From Alphaproteobacteria bacterium (GTDB lineage: Bacteria; Pseudomonadota; Alphaproteobacteria; Micavibrionales; Micavibrionaceae): a stretch of 64,000 bases of DNA. The position numbers and the translations under genes are program-made. Shown one piece after another: positions 27,227 to 36,304 of this stretch. The notes under the pieces are model-generated. The model saw only the letters and a program-made list of their open reading frames with translations. It was not told where the DNA came from and did no database searches. Each line of letters begins with the position of its first letter. Within the stretch, counting starts at the first letter, position 1. The DNA lies in contig JAUIIA010000006.1 in assembly GCA_030432025.1 (NCBI GenBank), positions 1 through 64,000 on the forward strand, written 5' to 3'.

Positions 27227-28222
27227 TTAACAGCCCAAGCGTTCCATTTCCTGATCCGCACGGCGCAAAACAGGCGTCTCACCCGCCGGGTTTTCTTTCT
27301 TCAACTGACGAAGCGCGATACAAGCATCTTGCGGTTTACCCGAAGCTTCTAGTGACAAACCGAGCTTCAGCAAGTTGTCTGCCGCCTTGGACCCTTTCGG
27401 ATATTGCTGGTACCCCTCGGCAAATACACGTGAGGCGGTTTCGAAATCACCGCGCACATAATGTGTTTCACCAAGCCAGTATTTCGCATTGCCCGCCAAG
27501 CTGTGCTCGGGGTATTTCTGCAAAAAGTCCTCGAACTCACGCTGAGCGGCGTTATATTCGCGGCTTTTCACCAGAGAAAAAGCATGATCATACAAATCTG
27601 CAGGGCTGCTTGGCCCGCTCGTCGTATTGCCTTGCTGGTCAACCGTATAGGAACCAAGCTGGTTATTTGAGTTGCTACTCCATTGATACCCTTGGCCCTG
27701 ACCTTGTTGCCCACCAACGGGTGGCTGGGGTGGTGTATTATCGATGGTGTTAATGACGGGACGGTTCGAACCGGTGTTCGGTGAATTATAAACACGGTTA
27801 CTGCCGCCCTGACCGTTAAAAGGGCGCTGCGCACCTCCCCCTTCAAGGTCATTCATACGCAATTCCAGATCGCCCGTAATGCGTTGCATATCTTCACGCA
27901 ACTGACGGTTCTCGTAACTTACGCGTTCAACTTCACCGCGCATATCACGCAATTCTGTTTCCATCTGCTGCAAACGGACTTCGATATCCGCAGAACTCGC
28001 ACCACCACCGGAATAAGCCCCGGGCGGAGGTTGCTCACCTTTATAGACAGCACGGCTGAGCGTATCGATCTCGTTTTCAAGACGGTTGATGCGTGATTGT
28101 AAATCTCTGCTGCTCTGTGCTTCGGCATACCCGCCGGTCAAAGCAACACCACCTAAAAGAATCAAAAGGCCTGAAACGCGCCAGGCCTTTGATGGTTTTT
28201 CTAATGAATTAAGCAAGTTCAT
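27227..28222 (-). CDS. cpoB: CpoB/YbgF, periplasmic Tol-Pal-associated coordinator
   Basis: 331 residues. A signal peptide (about 12-36, ending GYAEA) leads into a coiled coil (about 38-125: SRINRLENEIDTLSRAVY, IEVRLQQMETELRDMRGEVE). A Gly/Asn/Gln-rich linker (130-200) precedes three TPR units at the C-terminus (LYDHAFSLVKSREYNAAQ, SLAGNAKYWLGETHYVRG, KAADNLLKLGLSLEASGK), ending VLRRADQEMERLGC. CpoB coordinates Tol-Pal outer-membrane constriction with peptidoglycan synthesis. Its place directly after pal fits the tol operon, but tolQRAB are not in the window. Confidence 0.93.
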   Translation of the reverse strand: MNLLNSLEKPSKAWRVSGLLILLGGVALTGGYAEAQSSRDLQSRINRLENEIDTLSRAVYKGEQPPPGAYSGGGASSADIEVRLQQMETELRDMRGEVERVSYENRQLREDMQRITGDLELRMNDLEGGGAQRPFNGQGGSNRVYNSPNTGSNRPVINTIDNTPPQPPVGGQQGQGQGYQWSSNSNNQLGSYTVDQQGNTTSGPSSPADLYDHAFSLVKSREYNAAQREFEDFLQKYPEHSLAGNAKYWLGETHYVRGDFETASRVFAEGYQQYPKGSKAADNLLKLGLSLEASGKPQDACIALRQLKKENPAGETPVLRRADQEMERLGC

Positions 28223-28233
28223 GCGTTCCCGCC

Positions 28234-28785
28234 TTAGTTAACCTTGCTTACACCGCGACGGTTCTGCGCCCATGCGGCTTCGTTCGCACCCGGTACAGCT
28301 GGACGCTCTTTACCGTATGTTACGGTAGTCAAACGTGTCGGGCTAACACCCAAAGCTGTCAGGTAGTTTTTAACAGAGTTCGCACGACGCTCACCCAAGG
28401 CGAGGTTGTATTCACGTGTACCGCGCTCATCCGCGTGACCTTCGATCACGAGGCTAACATTCGGGAAACGCTGCAACCACTGTGCTTGCGCATCCAGAAC
28501 CTGACGGGCTTCCGTGCTCAGATCATAACGGTCTGTGCCGAAGAAAATGCGGTCACCGACATTCACAACCAAGTCAGCTTGCGTACCCGGTGCAGGAGCA
28601 TTCGGGTCCAGTTGCTCACCGTTATAGATGTCATCCAGGTTTTCATTACCTGTGATTGTGTCTCTGTTTTCAGGAGGCTGGCTGTCAACAACAGGCTCTT
28701 CATCAGAACACGCCGATACGGTAACGATAACGGCAAACAGCATTAGGTATTTTGATAGGGATTTTAGTGTGGACCGACGGGTCAT
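28234..28785 (-). CDS. pal: Peptidoglycan-associated lipoprotein Pal
   Basis: 183 residues from ATG 28785, which has AAGGAG at ideal spacing. Lipoprotein signal with VTVSACSD, a short linker (PVVDSQPPENRDTITG), then an OmpA-like peptidoglycan-binding domain: RIFFGTDRYDLSTEARQVLD, VIEGHADERGTREYNLALGERRA and GVSPTRLTTVTYGKERP. Pal anchors the outer membrane to the wall during division. It is upstream of cpoB by 11 bases. Confidence 0.95.
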   Translation of the reverse strand: MTRRSTLKSLSKYLMLFAVIVTVSACSDEEPVVDSQPPENRDTITGNENLDDIYNGEQLDPNAPAPGTQADLVVNVGDRIFFGTDRYDLSTEARQVLDAQAQWLQRFPNVSLVIEGHADERGTREYNLALGERRANSVKNYLTALGVSPTRLTTVTYGKERPAVPGANEAAWAQNRRGVSKVN

Positions 28786-28922
28786 AGTTTTCTCCTTCAA
28801 ACGAGTCGAATAATTCCAGTTATTGTTTTATGCCCTTCACAGGAACTGCGCAAGGGGCTGCAAAGTTTTAAACATATTTATCCGTTAAAAGTTCCTGCAG
28901 CACGAACATTTTTTTACTCCAT

Positions 28923-29789
28923 TTAATGTAATTGGTTCTGCAACTCCACCAGCAACATCTCGGCCTCCATCCGGTCACGCGAATCGGGCGCTTCTTTTAT
29001 ATATGCGGATAAACATTCAATCGCCGCGCGCGGTTGTTCCACACGTGCATAGAGAACACCGGCATCCAGCTTCAAACGATATTCTTGCGGATCGATTTTC
29101 ATCATCACCTGCACGGTTTTTAATGCCGATTCATAATCTTCACCTGCGATCTGGCGAAACTTGATGTTGTTTTGTAAGCGGATCAAAATGTCGCGGTTAC
29201 TCGCCGCCTCGTAATATTCCGCGATCAATTCCGCATCTTCACCCAACGCCCTTTTCACAATGCGGCGTAAATCATGCGCCTCCACGACGGCCGCCATATC
29301 AAACGGGTCAAAGATCAACCGTTGCCCGTCCATATCCAAACGGCACAAAAAATGCCCGGGAATATTGAGGCCCGCAATGTCCCACCCTTGTCCCCGTGCG
29401 GCATGAATGTACAAAATACACAAGGTAATCGGCAGCCCCTTCGCACGATCAATCACGCGAATCAAATTCGCGTTTTGTAAATCGTCATAGGTTTCCTGAT
29501 CACCGTTGTATCCGAACTCTTCATGCAAAACTTCCGTCAACGCCGCCAGCCGCGTTTGTAACGAGTCGGCTTCCCCCTTGCTCAACAGATGCGCATGCGC
29601 GTCCTTAACACTTTTCACAAGCGCATCCAGATGATGCTGAAACCGTTGTAGCGATATCCCGTCCATATCGATCGCCGCTAAGGCCAGCGCCGCCTGCGCC
29701 AGATCAATTTGGTCATCATCAAGGCTACCAAGCGCTTCCAGATACGGAAGCGGGTCTGCGCCTTCAAGCTGTGGTTTGTGAGCATTCAT
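28923..29789 (-). CDS. SirB1-type transglutaminase-like/TPR protein
   Basis: 288 residues. The middle region shows the transglutaminase-core-2 pattern of SirB1 proteins: LIRVIDRAKGLPITLCILYI, GLNIPGHFLCRLD and RLIFDPFD, giving a Cys/His/Asp set. The C-terminal part is TPR-like (YESALKTVQVMMKIDPQEYR, PRAAIECLSAYIKEAPDS). Homologues are widespread in proteobacteria and their biochemical role is not settled. It lies upstream of pal with a 122-base gap that shows no obvious signal, where tolB would usually be. Confidence 0.82.
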   Translation of the reverse strand: MNAHKPQLEGADPLPYLEALGSLDDDQIDLAQAALALAAIDMDGISLQRFQHHLDALVKSVKDAHAHLLSKGEADSLQTRLAALTEVLHEEFGYNGDQETYDDLQNANLIRVIDRAKGLPITLCILYIHAARGQGWDIAGLNIPGHFLCRLDMDGQRLIFDPFDMAAVVEAHDLRRIVKRALGEDAELIAEYYEAASNRDILIRLQNNIKFRQIAGEDYESALKTVQVMMKIDPQEYRLKLDAGVLYARVEQPRAAIECLSAYIKEAPDSRDRMEAEMLLVELQNQLH

Positions 29790-29837
29790 AATTTTTGAAA
29801 CGGCCTAAACTGTTCGCCGATAGCTTAAACAAAAAGC

Positions 29838-30821
29838 TTAGTATTTTTGCACCGTTGCATTCGGCAACTCGGTCGTCGGCTCCAACAAACTTTCGGAGCT
29901 TGGCGACCTGTCCAGCGGCTGCGGATTCACAGAAATACTCTGGTCCTGCGGTGTCAGCTTATTCGCCGATGCCGGACCGGTATCATAGATAATCACCTGA
30001 TCGCTTAACGGCTCGCGCTGTACGGGCTCGACATTGTTCGGGTAAAACTCGCGCGCACCGTCGCGGTCCTGCGGCGCTCTGACATCAACGGGTGCTGAAT
30101 TATTGGAGTACGGCGCACTGGCAGGCTCTTCGTAATAATCCTGCTGATAGCTATAATCCTGATCCTGATATGTATCTTGATACGTCACGTCATCATGCGG
30201 TGCGTTGGAGACCTTGCTGTCCCCACCAACAAACTTCACGTAGCTAACCACGCCGTTCACGCCTTTAATCGTCCGCGCTAATTCGATAACACGGTTCAAT
30301 TCTTCACGATTTTGCGCAAAACCCATCAGGTAGATCGTGCCTTGGACCGTATCGATATTGTAATTGATAGACAGAACTTCTTTATTCAGTGTCAGCTTCG
30401 TCCGCAGCTGCGTCGAAATCCATGTATCCTTCGCGAAACCTGTAATACCTTTGCTCTCGGCAACCTGAATTTCATTGATCACCTGATCCACGCCCGACGG
30501 CTGCCACGCAAGCCTAACCGCTTCAACTCGGTGCTCGGGGTTTTGCACAACCCCTGTCAGCAACACACGGCCATTATTTACGGTCATATCCAGCTTCGTG
30601 AACATATCGACATCGTAACGGAACCACAGATCGTTAATCTCCGCCTGAATGCGGGCATCTGCCGCTGCACGGCCCAGCCCCCCTTCTTGCGAAGCGGCTA
30701 CGCCTGCCGTAGCGCCAACACCTGTGGCGATACCCATCACCGTACAACCCTGCAAAGCGACAGGGGCAGATAAAGCAAAAAGAATGCACGTAGTGCGAAT
30801 TAAAGAACTCTGTTTCGTCAT
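29838..30821 (-). CDS. DolP-like BON-domain lipoprotein with disordered tail
   Basis: 327 residues from ATG 30821, which has GGAG six bases upstream. Signal peptide with lipobox ALQGCTV. Two BON domains: about 45-110 (DARIQAEINDLWFRYDVDMF, VNNGRVLLTGVVQNPEHRVEAVRLAW) and about 122-195 (KDTWISTQLRTKLTLNKEVL, TIYLMGFAQNREELNRVIELA). A long Asp/Gln/Tyr/Pro-rich tail follows. E. coli DolP (yraP) is also a dual-BON outer-membrane lipoprotein near yraN, and this gene is next to yraN too. The tail of about 130 residues has no counterpart in DolP. A role in outer-membrane integrity is inferred. Confidence 0.85.
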   Translation of the reverse strand: MTKQSSLIRTTCILFALSAPVALQGCTVMGIATGVGATAGVAASQEGGLGRAAADARIQAEINDLWFRYDVDMFTKLDMTVNNGRVLLTGVVQNPEHRVEAVRLAWQPSGVDQVINEIQVAESKGITGFAKDTWISTQLRTKLTLNKEVLSINYNIDTVQGTIYLMGFAQNREELNRVIELARTIKGVNGVVSYVKFVGGDSKVSNAPHDDVTYQDTYQDQDYSYQQDYYEEPASAPYSNNSAPVDVRAPQDRDGAREFYPNNVEPVQREPLSDQVIIYDTGPASANKLTPQDQSISVNPQPLDRSPSSESLLEPTTELPNATVQKY

Positions 30822-30847
30822 GATGAACTCCGACGTTGGAAAGGAAA

Positions 30848-31270
30848 TTATTGCCCCGCCAGCCACGCATTGTCCAGATGCTGTATACCTTCTGCACTCA
30901 AAAGGTTGTGTGCATCTGCCCCGCGCGCCTCACGAAGCATCGCTTCAGGCACCACCACAACATCAAAACGCATCTCGTAATCAGCATATTGCGGATACGT
31001 GGCGATGAAATGTAGCGCCGTCTGTTCTATTCGCCGCCGCGACCGTTCCGTTACCGCATAAAGCGATGCGTCCTGATCTGCATGCGACTTAACTTCTACG
31101 AATACCAGCCCGTGATCCTTCCCTACGATTAAATCGATTTCCCCGACTTTTGTTTTATAGCGATGCTGCAAAACCTCGAAACCCAGCCCGCACATATATT
31201 TGGCGGCCACCTCTTCGGCGGCTACGCCTTTTTGATATGCGGCTTTGCGTTTGAGATTCAACCTACTCAC
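30848..31270 (-). CDS. yraN: YraN family (UPF0102) endonuclease-like protein
   Basis: 140 residues, the family's normal length. Endonuclease-fold pattern: KGVAAEEVAAKYMCGLGFEVLQ, then VGEIDLIVGKDHGLVFVEVKSH (conserved E-D-ExK arrangement) and ITRRIEQTA-like ERSRRRIEQTALHFI. YraN is conserved in bacteria, with no settled biochemical role. The gene overlaps rsmI by four bases (ATGA-type) on the same strand. Confidence 0.92.
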   Translation of the reverse strand: MSRLNLKRKAAYQKGVAAEEVAAKYMCGLGFEVLQHRYKTKVGEIDLIVGKDHGLVFVEVKSHADQDASLYAVTERSRRRIEQTALHFIATYPQYADYEMRFDVVVVPEAMLREARGADAHNLLSAEGIQHLDNAWLAGQ

Positions 31271-32169
31271 CCTTTTAAAACCAATGCGCGCTCGTAAAGT
31301 TCACTTTTGGGCAAACCTGTTTGTTCGGCTACGGCCGCGGCGGCCTTTTTAGTACCCAAATCCTCCAGCGCTTTTTTCAGCAATGCGTCTACATCCGCAT
31401 CCGAAAAAACCTTCTCTCCCGGCGGACCGATCACCAAAACAATCTCCCCCTTTGGCGCGCCCTTTTGCTCATAATGCGCAACCAGCTCTTCTGGTGTACC
31501 GCGCACCACCTCTTCATACAGCTTGGTAATCTCACGCACGACCGCGACTTCACGTTCACCGAACACGGTCTGAATATCCGCCAGTGCCGCCTGCAACCTC
31601 GGTGCGGTTTCAAACGCCAATAACGTTGACGGCACTTCGATCCATTTCTTAAGCAAACTCTGACGCGCACCTGTTTTAGACGGCAAAAACCCGATGAAGG
31701 AAAATGCATCACTCGGCAAGCCTGATAACTGCAACGCCGCCAACGGCGCATTGGCACCGGGAATACTGGTCACATTCACGCCTGCTTCTTTCGCATCAAC
31801 CACCAGCTTGTATCCGGGGTCGGACACCATCGGCATCCCCGCATCACTCACCAGCACCAGCGCCTCACCATCCGCAAGACGCTTTACAATCTTCGCCCGC
31901 GCCCCGTCGTCGCTATGGTCGTTATAAACATCCAGCTTCTTATGCAGCCCGAAATAATGCAGCAACTTACCCGTCACACGCGTATCTTCACACAGCACGG
32001 CATCCGCCGCCGCCAGCGTATCCAGCGCGCGCAAACTCATATCGCCCATATTCCCGATCGGTGTTGCAACCAGATACAGGCCCGCCGCCAGACTCTGCGT
32101 TTTGGAATCAGGCAGTAGCCATTCACGGTTTTTTTCTTTACTGTTTTGATCAGATTTTAGATTCGACAT
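31267..32169 (-). CDS. rsmI: 16S rRNA (cytidine1402-2'-O)-methyltransferase
   Basis: 300 residues from ATG 32169. Tetrapyrrole-methylase-like fold: GLYLVATPIGNMGDMSLRALDTL, AVLCEDTRVTGKLL, VSDAGMPMVSDPGYKLV, SIPGANAPLAALQLSGLP, FIGFLPSK, FETAPRLQAAL and REITKLYEEVVRG are all classic RsmI signatures. It methylates C1402 of 16S rRNA with SAM. An upstream in-frame Met at 32289 would run into the divergent gene and is rejected. Confidence 0.95.
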   Translation of the reverse strand: MSNLKSDQNSKEKNREWLLPDSKTQSLAAGLYLVATPIGNMGDMSLRALDTLAAADAVLCEDTRVTGKLLHYFGLHKKLDVYNDHSDDGARAKIVKRLADGEALVLVSDAGMPMVSDPGYKLVVDAKEAGVNVTSIPGANAPLAALQLSGLPSDAFSFIGFLPSKTGARQSLLKKWIEVPSTLLAFETAPRLQAALADIQTVFGEREVAVVREITKLYEEVVRGTPEELVAHYEQKGAPKGEIVLVIGPPGEKVFSDADVDALLKKALEDLGTKKAAAAVAEQTGLPKSELYERALVLKG

Positions 32170-32194
32170 ACTTGATAAACTGTATGCGCAAATT

Positions 32195-33484
32195 ATGAGC
32201 GGCACAAACACCAAAACAATGATCAGACCTTCAGCACTCCTCGTTCTACTGACCTTATTGGCCCCTATCCTGTTCCTGAACGGCTGCACCGGTGGCAGCG
32301 GCTACAGCAAACCACCGTCGAGCCGCACCCCCGCACCGGCACAACAAGAACCGAAATCTCTGGAAGAATTAAGCGAAACACTTTCCCAGCAACAAAACGC
32401 TCCCGCTAACCTGCCGACCGTTAAAGTCGGCCTGTTACTCCCGCTCAGCGGTAAGCATCAAAATCTCGGGCAAACGATGCTCAACTCTGCGCAAATGGCG
32501 CTGTTCGAAATCGGTCACGCCAATCTTGAACTTCTGCCGCGCGATACGATGGGCTCTGCCGAAGGGGCACGTGCCGCCGCACAAAGCGCCGTTGATGATG
32601 GCGCGCAGATCCTGCTCGGCCCTGTATTCGCACCTGCCGTCCGTGCCGCCCAACCCGTTGCGCAAAGAAGCCGCATCAACATGTTGGCCTTCTCCACCGA
32701 CTGGTCACTCGCGGGTGGACACACATTCATCATGGGCTTCCTGCCCTTCGATCAGGTTGAGCGCGTCACCCGCTTCGCCGCTGCTAACGGCTTGAACGAT
32801 ATCGGCGTTATCGCACCCAGCAACACTTACGGTAATATCGTCACACAATCATTCAACCAGGTCGCGGCCCAAAGCGGCATCAATGTCCGTGAAAAAACGG
32901 CATTCCCGCCGGGTACATCAAACCTCGCACCTGTCGTGCGCAGCTTCGCCCGTTTCGATGAACGTGAAAGAGCTGGCGCATTAAAATCATCCCCATACAG
33001 CGCCGTCTTCATGCCCGTTGGCGGGCAAGACGCACGCGCCATCGGCAGCCTGCTAACACATTACGAATTACCGCCACGCTCGGTCCGCCGTCTAGGCACG
33101 GGCCTGCTTGATGAAACCGCATTGGCCAGTGAAAAAAATCTGGAAGGCGCATGGTTCGCCGCCCCGCCGCCGAACGCGCGCAAAGGATTTGAAGATCGTT
33201 TCATCCGCACCTTCGGCAGCCGCCCGCAACGTTTGGCGACACTGTCTTATGATGCGACCGCTCTGGCCGCTGTCCTAGCTCAACGGGGCCTCCAACAAAA
33301 TGGCCGCCCTGCTTTCACACAGCGCGACCTGACAAACCCGAACGGCTTTTCCGGCGTTGACGGCATCTTCCGTTTCCACAGCGGAAATACGGTTGAACGC
33401 GGTCTGGCCATCATTGAATTCAAGAACGGCAGACTCGTTGTGGCCGACCCTGCGCCGACCACATTCCAATCAATTTCTCAGTAG
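32195..33484 (+). CDS. LpoA-like penicillin-binding-protein activator lipoprotein
   Basis: 429 residues (or 421 from ATG 32219). The second Met, MIRPSALLVLL, begins a lipoprotein signal with FLNGCTGG. From about residue 65 comes a periplasmic-binding-protein fold: VKVGLLLPLSGKHQNLGQTM, ARAAAQSAVDDGAQILLGPVF, NMLAFSTDWSLAGGHTFIMG, NDIGVIAPSNTYGN and later LATLSYDATALAAVL. E. coli LpoA (yraM) has such a domain and activates PBP1A; the order rsmI, divergent lpoA, yraN is also the E. coli order. There is no N-terminal TPR domain, so it is the short alphaproteobacterial form. Neither start has a good ribosome-binding site. Confidence 0.88.
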   Translation: MSGTNTKTMIRPSALLVLLTLLAPILFLNGCTGGSGYSKPPSSRTPAPAQQEPKSLEELSETLSQQQNAPANLPTVKVGLLLPLSGKHQNLGQTMLNSAQMALFEIGHANLELLPRDTMGSAEGARAAAQSAVDDGAQILLGPVFAPAVRAAQPVAQRSRINMLAFSTDWSLAGGHTFIMGFLPFDQVERVTRFAAANGLNDIGVIAPSNTYGNIVTQSFNQVAAQSGINVREKTAFPPGTSNLAPVVRSFARFDERERAGALKSSPYSAVFMPVGGQDARAIGSLLTHYELPPRSVRRLGTGLLDETALASEKNLEGAWFAAPPPNARKGFEDRFIRTFGSRPQRLATLSYDATALAAVLAQRGLQQNGRPAFTQRDLTNPNGFSGVDGIFRFHSGNTVERGLAIIEFKNGRLVVADPAPTTFQSISQ

Positions 33485-33500
33485 TTGAAGTTTTAAGAGC

Positions 33501-34463
33501 TTAAGAGGCGAGCTTCTTCAAATCGTTCGCCGCTATGCCTGCACTCTGCTGGGCATACTCGGCACCGATGCGCTTTTGCATCGCGCTAAAGATCGCCTGC
33601 GGGATATTCACCTTCGTGCAGGACTCCAGACCTTTAAAGCCGGGGAATGAATTCGCTTCACAAACCGTGTAGCCATTCTCGTCATACAACAAGTCGATAC
33701 CGGCAACCTGCAGATTCAAAATCTCTGCTGTGCGGATTGCAATCTCGCGTGCTTCATCATCCGGTTCGAACTTCACGACCTTCGCACCTTGCGTGTAGTT
33801 GGCCTTGAAACCACCGTCATTCGCACGACGCTCCATGGATGCCACAACTTCACCGTCCACAACGAACAAGCGCAAATCACGGCCATGGCTCATGGCGATA
33901 TATTTCTGGAAGATCAACTGAATGTCAGGGCTTGTCTGCTCGATCAAGCTCATCAAATCTTCGAAAGATTTGTGGTTGTCGATCAGGAACACGCCGGTAC
34001 CGTTAACACCAAGCAACGTCTTCACAACAATCGGAAAACCGATGTGACGTTCGATCAGGTCGATATTAATCGGGAACTTGCCCAGCATTGTTTTCGGTGT
34101 CGGGATATTACTTTCACCCAACGCCTGATGCGTGTGCATCTTGTCTGAAACCATTTCGATTGACGCGGAGTCATTGAAAATTCTCACGCCCAAGCGCTTA
34201 AGCTGGCGTACAACAGCCAAAGAGAAATAACCGCTATCGATCACATAACAACGTGGCAGAACATAATCAGGAAGTGGTGTCGGCTTGCCGTCAATCAGGA
34301 TCGAATCTTTATTGTCTTCATCAACCACCAGATCAAATTGTTCCGGGTGATAAACCTTCACATCGATTCCCATTTCCTTACCTTCGGACAGGAACCTGCG
34401 CACCTCAAATGCCTCGGCTGAGGATGACTCGATTTCTTCATTAAACAAGATCCATACTTCCAT
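33501..34463 (-). CDS. RimK-like ATP-grasp ligase
   Basis: 320 residues. ATP-grasp fold of the RimK/GshB group: SASIEMVSDKMHTHQALGES (lid), FPIVVKTLLGVNGTGVFLID (ATP-binding Lys and glycine loop), IFQKYIAMSHGRDLRLFVVDGEVV, ANYTQGAKVVKF and GIDLLYDENGYTVCEANSFPGFKGLE, with the ENxNxxPG-like metal site as EANSFPG. Family members add amino acids, often Glu, to a carboxylate of a protein or small molecule. The acceptor cannot be told. GGGAG precedes the ATG. It converges with the LpoA-like gene. Confidence 0.85.
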   Translation of the reverse strand: MEVWILFNEEIESSSAEAFEVRRFLSEGKEMGIDVKVYHPEQFDLVVDEDNKDSILIDGKPTPLPDYVLPRCYVIDSGYFSLAVVRQLKRLGVRIFNDSASIEMVSDKMHTHQALGESNIPTPKTMLGKFPINIDLIERHIGFPIVVKTLLGVNGTGVFLIDNHKSFEDLMSLIEQTSPDIQLIFQKYIAMSHGRDLRLFVVDGEVVASMERRANDGGFKANYTQGAKVVKFEPDDEAREIAIRTAEILNLQVAGIDLLYDENGYTVCEANSFPGFKGLESCTKVNIPQAIFSAMQKRIGAEYAQQSAGIAANDLKKLAS

Positions 34464-34656
34464 ATCGTTCTCCCTTTCTAAATTCGGTTAAAACCCCTTA
34501 AAACCTGCGGCTGCCGCTATATTTGGAATGCAAGGAATATACACAAAAATGCCTTTTCCTGCAAACTTTACCATAATGCAGCGCAATATATTCTGCAGTA
34601 TCAATGACTTACTTTTCGTCTTGTTTTTCGGAGTGACGTGCACCATAAAGGCGCAT

Positions 34657-35025
34657 ATGAGCTTTGCCAAACGCTTTTTTCATGTATTTGCCCTCATCGC
34701 GGCCTTCATGCAGGTCAGCGCGCATCTCGCGCCTGTGCTGGCCGAAGCCACAGGGGCTATGCAGATTACAATCTGTTCCGGCTATGGTTCGCGGACGATT
34801 ACAATTGATCAAAGCGGTCAGCAAGTCCCTGAAATCCCGCAAAGCCTGAAGAAAAACTGCGCTGTTTGTGCCCTGACACATGTTGCGGCAATCACCCCCA
34901 CAATCACGCGAATTGAGCCCGTAAAACATGCCATCGTACGGATCGATATAGTTTCAGATACGCCGCTGTTCAAAACTCAATTGGCGAAAGCGCACCAAAC
35001 CCGAGGCCCTCCCGCCCTGTCCTAA
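34657..35025 (+). CDS. DUF2946-like exported small protein
   Basis: 122 residues from ATG 34657, with AAGG seven bases upstream; the frame is open further upstream to 34528 but without a good start. Signal-like helix FFHVFALIAAFMQVSAHLAP, then ITICSGYGSRTITID and KKNCAVCALTHVAA. The CxxC-type pair and hydrophobic N-terminus recall DUF2946 (a small family often seen beside copper genes). It lies 38 bases before the Met/His-rich outer-membrane protein, and the two probably form an operon. A link to copper is inferred only from family context. Confidence 0.65.
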   Translation: MSFAKRFFHVFALIAAFMQVSAHLAPVLAEATGAMQITICSGYGSRTITIDQSGQQVPEIPQSLKKNCAVCALTHVAAITPTITRIEPVKHAIVRIDIVSDTPLFKTQLAKAHQTRGPPALS

Positions 35026-35063
35026 ACCACACTTTCTTTAACTTTTAAATTTAGGACACAACA

Positions 35064-36176
35064 ATGAAACACCTATCTTTGGTCGGCCTCTGCGCCGCAA
35101 CAATCCTGACCCCTGTAACACTACAGGCACATGAAAACGAAACATATAACGGAACACAGGGCATCTCCGCATCCGGCACACGTGACCACGGCTCCGTCCA
35201 CGCACCCATCGGCGTGATGGGCGACCACATGCACGGTAAAGGCGAATGGATGGTTTCCTACCGCTATATGCGCATGGAAATGAGCGATATGCGCGACGGC
35301 ACAAACGACCTGTCCCCTGAGGATATCGTCGGCAACGCCGCTGCCTTCCCTAATCCGAATGCAGGGCCCGCGGGTTTCCGTGTCGTCCCTGATGAAATGA
35401 CCATGCAAATGCATATGTTCGGCGCGATGTACGGCGTAACCGACTGGTTTACGGCTATGGCTATGGCCAACTACATCAAAAAGGACATGAACCACATCAC
35501 CTTCGCAGGCATGGCGGGTACAACCCGTCTCGGCGAATTTGAAACCGAAGCCAGCGGCTGGGGCGATACGTCTGTCGGTGGTATGTTCAAACTTTACGAG
35601 GATGCCACCCACCATGTGCATTTGAACGCCTCCCTCTCGATCCCGACGGGATCGATCAAGGAACAGGACACCGTCCTCACCCCCATGGGCACTACACCGA
35701 CCTTGCGCCTGCCTTATGCGATGCAACTGGGTTCGGGAACATATGATGCCCTGCCCGGTCTGACCTACACCGGACATAATGATGTCTGGAACTGGGGCGC
35801 GCAATATGCCGCCACCATCCGTCTGGAAAGTGAAAACGACCAGAATTACTCTCTGGGCGATAAACATAAAATCAGCGGCTGGGGTGGATATCAGTTCACG
35901 GATAAACTGCGCGGTACTGTGCGTCTAACGGCTGAACATATCGGCGATATTAACGGTGCGGACGCGCTCATCGCGGCACCCGTAACAACGGCCGATCCCG
36001 ACAATTACGGCGGTGATTTCGTCGAAGCGTCTCTCGGCTTTAACTTCGTTCCTGGAAAATCCCTCGCAGGTGCACAAATGGCGGCTGAATTTACGGCACC
36101 GCTGTATCAAGACCTGAACGGCCCGCAAATGAAACGCGACTATGGTTTCACACTCGGCCTACAATACTCATTTTAA
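35064..36176 (+). CDS. Met/His-rich outer-membrane transporter-like protein
   Basis: 370 residues. Signal peptide ending LQA (about residue 22). The N-terminal mature part is dense in Met and His: HAPIGVMGDHMHGKGEWM, YRYMRMEMSDMR, MTMQMHMFGAM. The remainder is alternating beta strands typical of a small outer-membrane barrel, ending DYGFTLGLQYSF with a terminal Phe. It resembles putative transporters of the phenol MetA-pathway type, which have members beside copper-resistance genes. No metal-binding function is proven here. A hairpin terminator follows. Confidence 0.75.
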   Translation: MKHLSLVGLCAATILTPVTLQAHENETYNGTQGISASGTRDHGSVHAPIGVMGDHMHGKGEWMVSYRYMRMEMSDMRDGTNDLSPEDIVGNAAAFPNPNAGPAGFRVVPDEMTMQMHMFGAMYGVTDWFTAMAMANYIKKDMNHITFAGMAGTTRLGEFETEASGWGDTSVGGMFKLYEDATHHVHLNASLSIPTGSIKEQDTVLTPMGTTPTLRLPYAMQLGSGTYDALPGLTYTGHNDVWNWGAQYAATIRLESENDQNYSLGDKHKISGWGGYQFTDKLRGTVRLTAEHIGDINGADALIAAPVTTADPDNYGGDFVEASLGFNFVPGKSLAGAQMAAEFTAPLYQDLNGPQMKRDYGFTLGLQYSF

Positions 36177-36186
36177 AAGGTTTTTT

Positions 36187-36216
36187 GTGCCTCCCGAGCC
36201 ATTCGGGAGGCACTTT
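36187..36216 (+). terminator. hairpin terminator after the outer-membrane protein gene
   Basis: GTGCCTCCCGA pairs with TCGGGAGGCAC across a 5-base loop (GCCAT): an 11-bp perfect stem, followed by TTTATCTT. The T tract is modest. Confidence 0.7.
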
Positions 36217-36304
36217 ATCTTGTGACTAAATCTTAAAGTGCCCTTAACAAAAACCCAGTCATAATAGTAAGATAGCGATATCGCATCATTATTTGGGGAG
36301 TTGT

